From positions 1-64,000 of the forward strand of contig QJYB01000118.1 in assembly GCA_003247835.1 (NCBI GenBank): a stretch of 64,000 bases of DNA, read 5' to 3'. Below are positions 62,126-64,000 of the stretch, piece after piece. The notes beneath the pieces were generated by a model. The model did not search any database. It had not been told where the DNA came from and worked only from the letters and a program-made list of their open reading frames with translations. This stretch comes from Gammaproteobacteria bacterium. Its GTDB lineage: Bacteria; Pseudomonadota; Gammaproteobacteria; Pseudomonadales; Azotimanducaceae. A program made the translations under genes and the position numbers. How positions within the stretch are numbered: position 1 is the first letter of the stretch; every line of letters begins with the position of its first letter.

Positions 62126-63349
62126 ATGTCCCGAATCGAGATCCGCCCCGCGACTGACGCCGAGATGGGTCAGGTGGGCCTCATCACCAGCTACGTCTAC
62201 GGCGGCGATCATGGCGACGGCGAGCGCAACAACGCCGCCATCAACAATCGCGCCGAGTGGACCCTGTGTGCGTTCGACGGGCCGACCATGGTGGCAAGCT
62301 ACGCGACCATCCCGTTCACCATGCGGGCCAACGGCTCGGCCATGGCCATGGGTGGCGTCTCCATCGTCGGAACGCTGCCGGAGTACCGCCGGCGTGGGCT
62401 GCTGCGCACCCTCACGGAGCAGTCGTTCGAGACGATGCGGGACAGGGGCCAGACCGTGGCGGCGCTCTGGGCTTCTCAAGCCGCCATCTACCGGCGCTTC
62501 GGCTACAGCATGTGCTCCGTCCGCCGCACCTACGAGATCGACACGGTGGATATCCGCCTGCTCGAGCCGCCGACGGACGACCTGGTGGTGGCCAGGGAGT
62601 CACCAACGGAAGCTTTCGATACGTTGAAGTCGCTGTATCGTGACTTCGTTGCGCACCGGACCTGTTATCTGCACCGCAGCTCGTTCCTCTGGCAGGCCAA
62701 CGTGCTGGCCAACCGTCCGGCGGACGGGCCGGTCCACGTGGCGGTCTGCCGAAGCGGCGATGGCCACCCGCTCGGCTACGTGATCTATACGCTGCGCGGC
62801 GGTGGCCGCGTGAATCACCCGGCACGGAGCCAGGAGATCGTCATCCGTGAGCTGGTGTGGCTGTCCGCCGATGCCTGCCGCGCACTCTGGACCTTCATTG
62901 CCCGCCACGATCTGGTGGGCCGGGTGCGCTGGGAAAACGCTCCGGCGGACGATCCCGCCTGGGAGCTTTTCGTGGAACCGCGCATGCTGAACGCCCGGGA
63001 TCGCGAAGGCGCCTACTTCCGCATCGTCGACGTGCCCGGGGCGCTGGCCGGTCGCGGCTACGACCGCGACGGCGAGTGTGTCATCGCCGTGGCGCCGGAT
63101 CGGGAAACACCGTGGAACAACGGCACCTGGCGGCTCAGCGTGACCGGCGGCCGGGCCGAGGTCAGACCTACGACCGACGCCGCCGACATCACCTTTACCG
63201 TCCGATCCCTCGCCAGTGCCTTCACCGGCTACCGCCGCGTGGGCTGGCTCGCGAACTGGGGACTGGCGGAAGGCGACACCGATGCCGTCGGTCGCGCCGA
63301 TGCGCTCTTCGGCACGCGCTACGCACCGTCCTGTCCCGACAACTTCTGA
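62126..63349 (+). CDS. Eis-like GNAT acetyltransferase
   Basis: 407 residues of the Eis/enhanced-intracellular-survival type: N-terminal GNAT with the acetyl-CoA loop TLPEYRRRGLLRTL (Q/R-x-x-G-x-G/A class), LWASQAAIYRRFGY, a second GNAT-like middle domain and a C-terminal sterol-carrier-like domain ending APSCPDNF. These enzymes acetylate amines on antibiotics or polyamines. The ATG 62126 has GAGG upstream, 12 bp after the TauD stop. Confidence 0.87.
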   Translation: MSRIEIRPATDAEMGQVGLITSYVYGGDHGDGERNNAAINNRAEWTLCAFDGPTMVASYATIPFTMRANGSAMAMGGVSIVGTLPEYRRRGLLRTLTEQSFETMRDRGQTVAALWASQAAIYRRFGYSMCSVRRTYEIDTVDIRLLEPPTDDLVVARESPTEAFDTLKSLYRDFVAHRTCYLHRSSFLWQANVLANRPADGPVHVAVCRSGDGHPLGYVIYTLRGGGRVNHPARSQEIVIRELVWLSADACRALWTFIARHDLVGRVRWENAPADDPAWELFVEPRMLNARDREGAYFRIVDVPGALAGRGYDRDGECVIAVAPDRETPWNNGTWRLSVTGGRAEVRPTTDAADITFTVRSLASAFTGYRRVGWLANWGLAEGDTDAVGRADALFGTRYAPSCPDNF

Positions 63350-63360
63350 AGACAGATCTG

Positions 63361-64000
63361 ATGAGCGACACCTGGGACATCGTCATCGTCGGCGCCGGCA
63401 GCGCCGGTTCCGCCATCGCCGCTCGGGCCAGCGAGGACCCGAACCGGACCGTCCTGCTCATCGAAGCCGGACCAGACTACCCGGACCTCGCCGCTACCCC
63501 GTTCGACCTGGTCAACAGCCACAACAACTCCTACACCGTGCACGACTGGGGCTTCGAGTACCAGCCGACCCGCGGCCGCAGCGTCAACTTTCCCCGCGGT
63601 CGGGTGGTGGGCGGCTCGAGCGCCGTGAACACCACCATCGCGCTCCGGAGCCTTCCGGAAGACCACGCCGAATGGGCCGACGCGGGCAATCCAGACTGGG
63701 CCTGGGAGAAGGTGCTGCCGGCCTACCGGCGCATGGAACGGGATCTGGACTTCGGGCATCTGCCCTATCACGGCGATGCCGGACCCATCACTATCCGCCG
63801 CTATCCGCAGAGCGAGCTCGAGCCGCAGCACCAGGCCTTTCTGGAAACGGCCCGGCTGCTCGGCTATCCGGACTGTCCGGACGCCAACGCGCCGGACAGC
63901 GTCGGCAGCGGACCGCAGCCCATGAACAAGCTGGGCAGACTGCGGGTCTCCTGCGCCGTGGGCTATCTGGCTCCCGCCCGGATCCGGCCGAACCTGACGA
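63361..64000 (+). CDS. GMC-family FAD oxidoreductase, 5' part
   Basis: The first 213 codons are in the window, cut by its end. FAD-binding DIVIVGAGSAGSAIAAR, RTVLLIEAGPDY and GRVVGGSSAVNTTIALR are typical of glucose-methanol-choline oxidoreductases (choline dehydrogenase-like group). It likely oxidises an alcohol group in the same pathway as the transporter and dioxygenase upstream. Starts 11 bp after the acetyltransferase stop. Confidence 0.9.
   Translation, partial: MSDTWDIVIVGAGSAGSAIAARASEDPNRTVLLIEAGPDYPDLAATPFDLVNSHNNSYTVHDWGFEYQPTRGRSVNFPRGRVVGGSSAVNTTIALRSLPEDHAEWADAGNPDWAWEKVLPAYRRMERDLDFGHLPYHGDAGPITIRRYPQSELEPQHQAFLETARLLGYPDCPDANAPDSVGSGPQPMNKLGRLRVSCAVGYLAPARIRPNLT

Overview
The window is a GC-rich, densely coded bacterial chromosome segment. 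It has about 50 protein genes and no rRNA, tRNA, CRISPR array, prophage or full insertion sequence that I could recognise. The gene set suggests a free-living aerobic gammaproteobacterium: a class II (medium-chain) PHA synthase beside an mcl-type PHA depolymerase, a six-subunit Na+-NQR-type operon, csrA, NudC, ArfB, YgiQ, a TonB-dependent receptor and a patatin/beta-barrel protein. The many CoA ligase, crotonase, thioesterase, monooxygenase and F420/GMC/TauD-type oxidoreductase genes suggest breakdown of lipids, steroid-like or aromatic compounds. The lineage is inferred from gene families only.

Layout. 0-3 kb: tail of a RidA-family gene, then a TonB receptor read leftward, sharing a bidirectional terminator. 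3.3-7.9 kb: exported amidohydrolase, arfB, ygiQ. 7.9-10.5 kb (leftward): two thioesterases around an FAD monooxygenase. 10.5-16 kb (rightward): epimerase-like SDR, Tat-exported amidohydrolase, patatin-barrel protein, DUF4136 lipoprotein. 16-21 kb: class II aldolase, FadD19-like CoA ligase, crotonase and a divergent LmrA/YxaF-like TetR regulator with a visible operator, then a nucleoside hydrolase with a repeat-built N-terminus. 21.2-30.6 kb: nqrABCDEF plus a CBS gene, divergent from a decaheme cytochrome c, a PioB/MtrB-type outer-membrane barrel and a DUF2141 protein. 30.7-34.6 kb: SDR, nudC, PQQ-type glucose/sorbosone dehydrogenase, methyltransferase. 34.6-38.6 kb (leftward): phaC, phaZ, a short CDF transporter and an LLM/F420-type oxidoreductase. 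38.7-43.5 kb: IPNS-like dioxygenase, membrane-anchored M20 peptidase, PYROXD2-like oxidoreductase, then a small membrane gene framed by inverted repeats and MITE-like elements. 43.5-51.8 kb: DUF3482 GTPase with DUF2868 partner, esterase, DsbA-like protein, GAPDH, SIMPL protein, APH/AAA kinase. 51.8-58.5 kb (leftward): HTH protein, csrA, MscS-type channel, GGDEF-EAL protein with a substrate-binding lipoprotein. 58.7-64 kb: a tiny ORF running into tandem repeats, a radical SAM protein, and a rightward run of GPH transporter, TauD dioxygenase, Eis-like acetyltransferase and a GMC oxidoreductase cut by the window end.

The most interesting part is 21-31 kb. A periplasm-to-outer-membrane electron conduit (ten-haem cytochrome plus porin, with no MtrC-like surface cytochrome) sits head-to-head with an NQR operon. 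Its NqrB has lost the SGAT motif that carries covalent FMN in characterised enzymes and lacks the usual N-terminal extension. Together these suggest a modified NQR tied to extracellular or outer-membrane redox chemistry. The link is inferred from gene position and needs testing.
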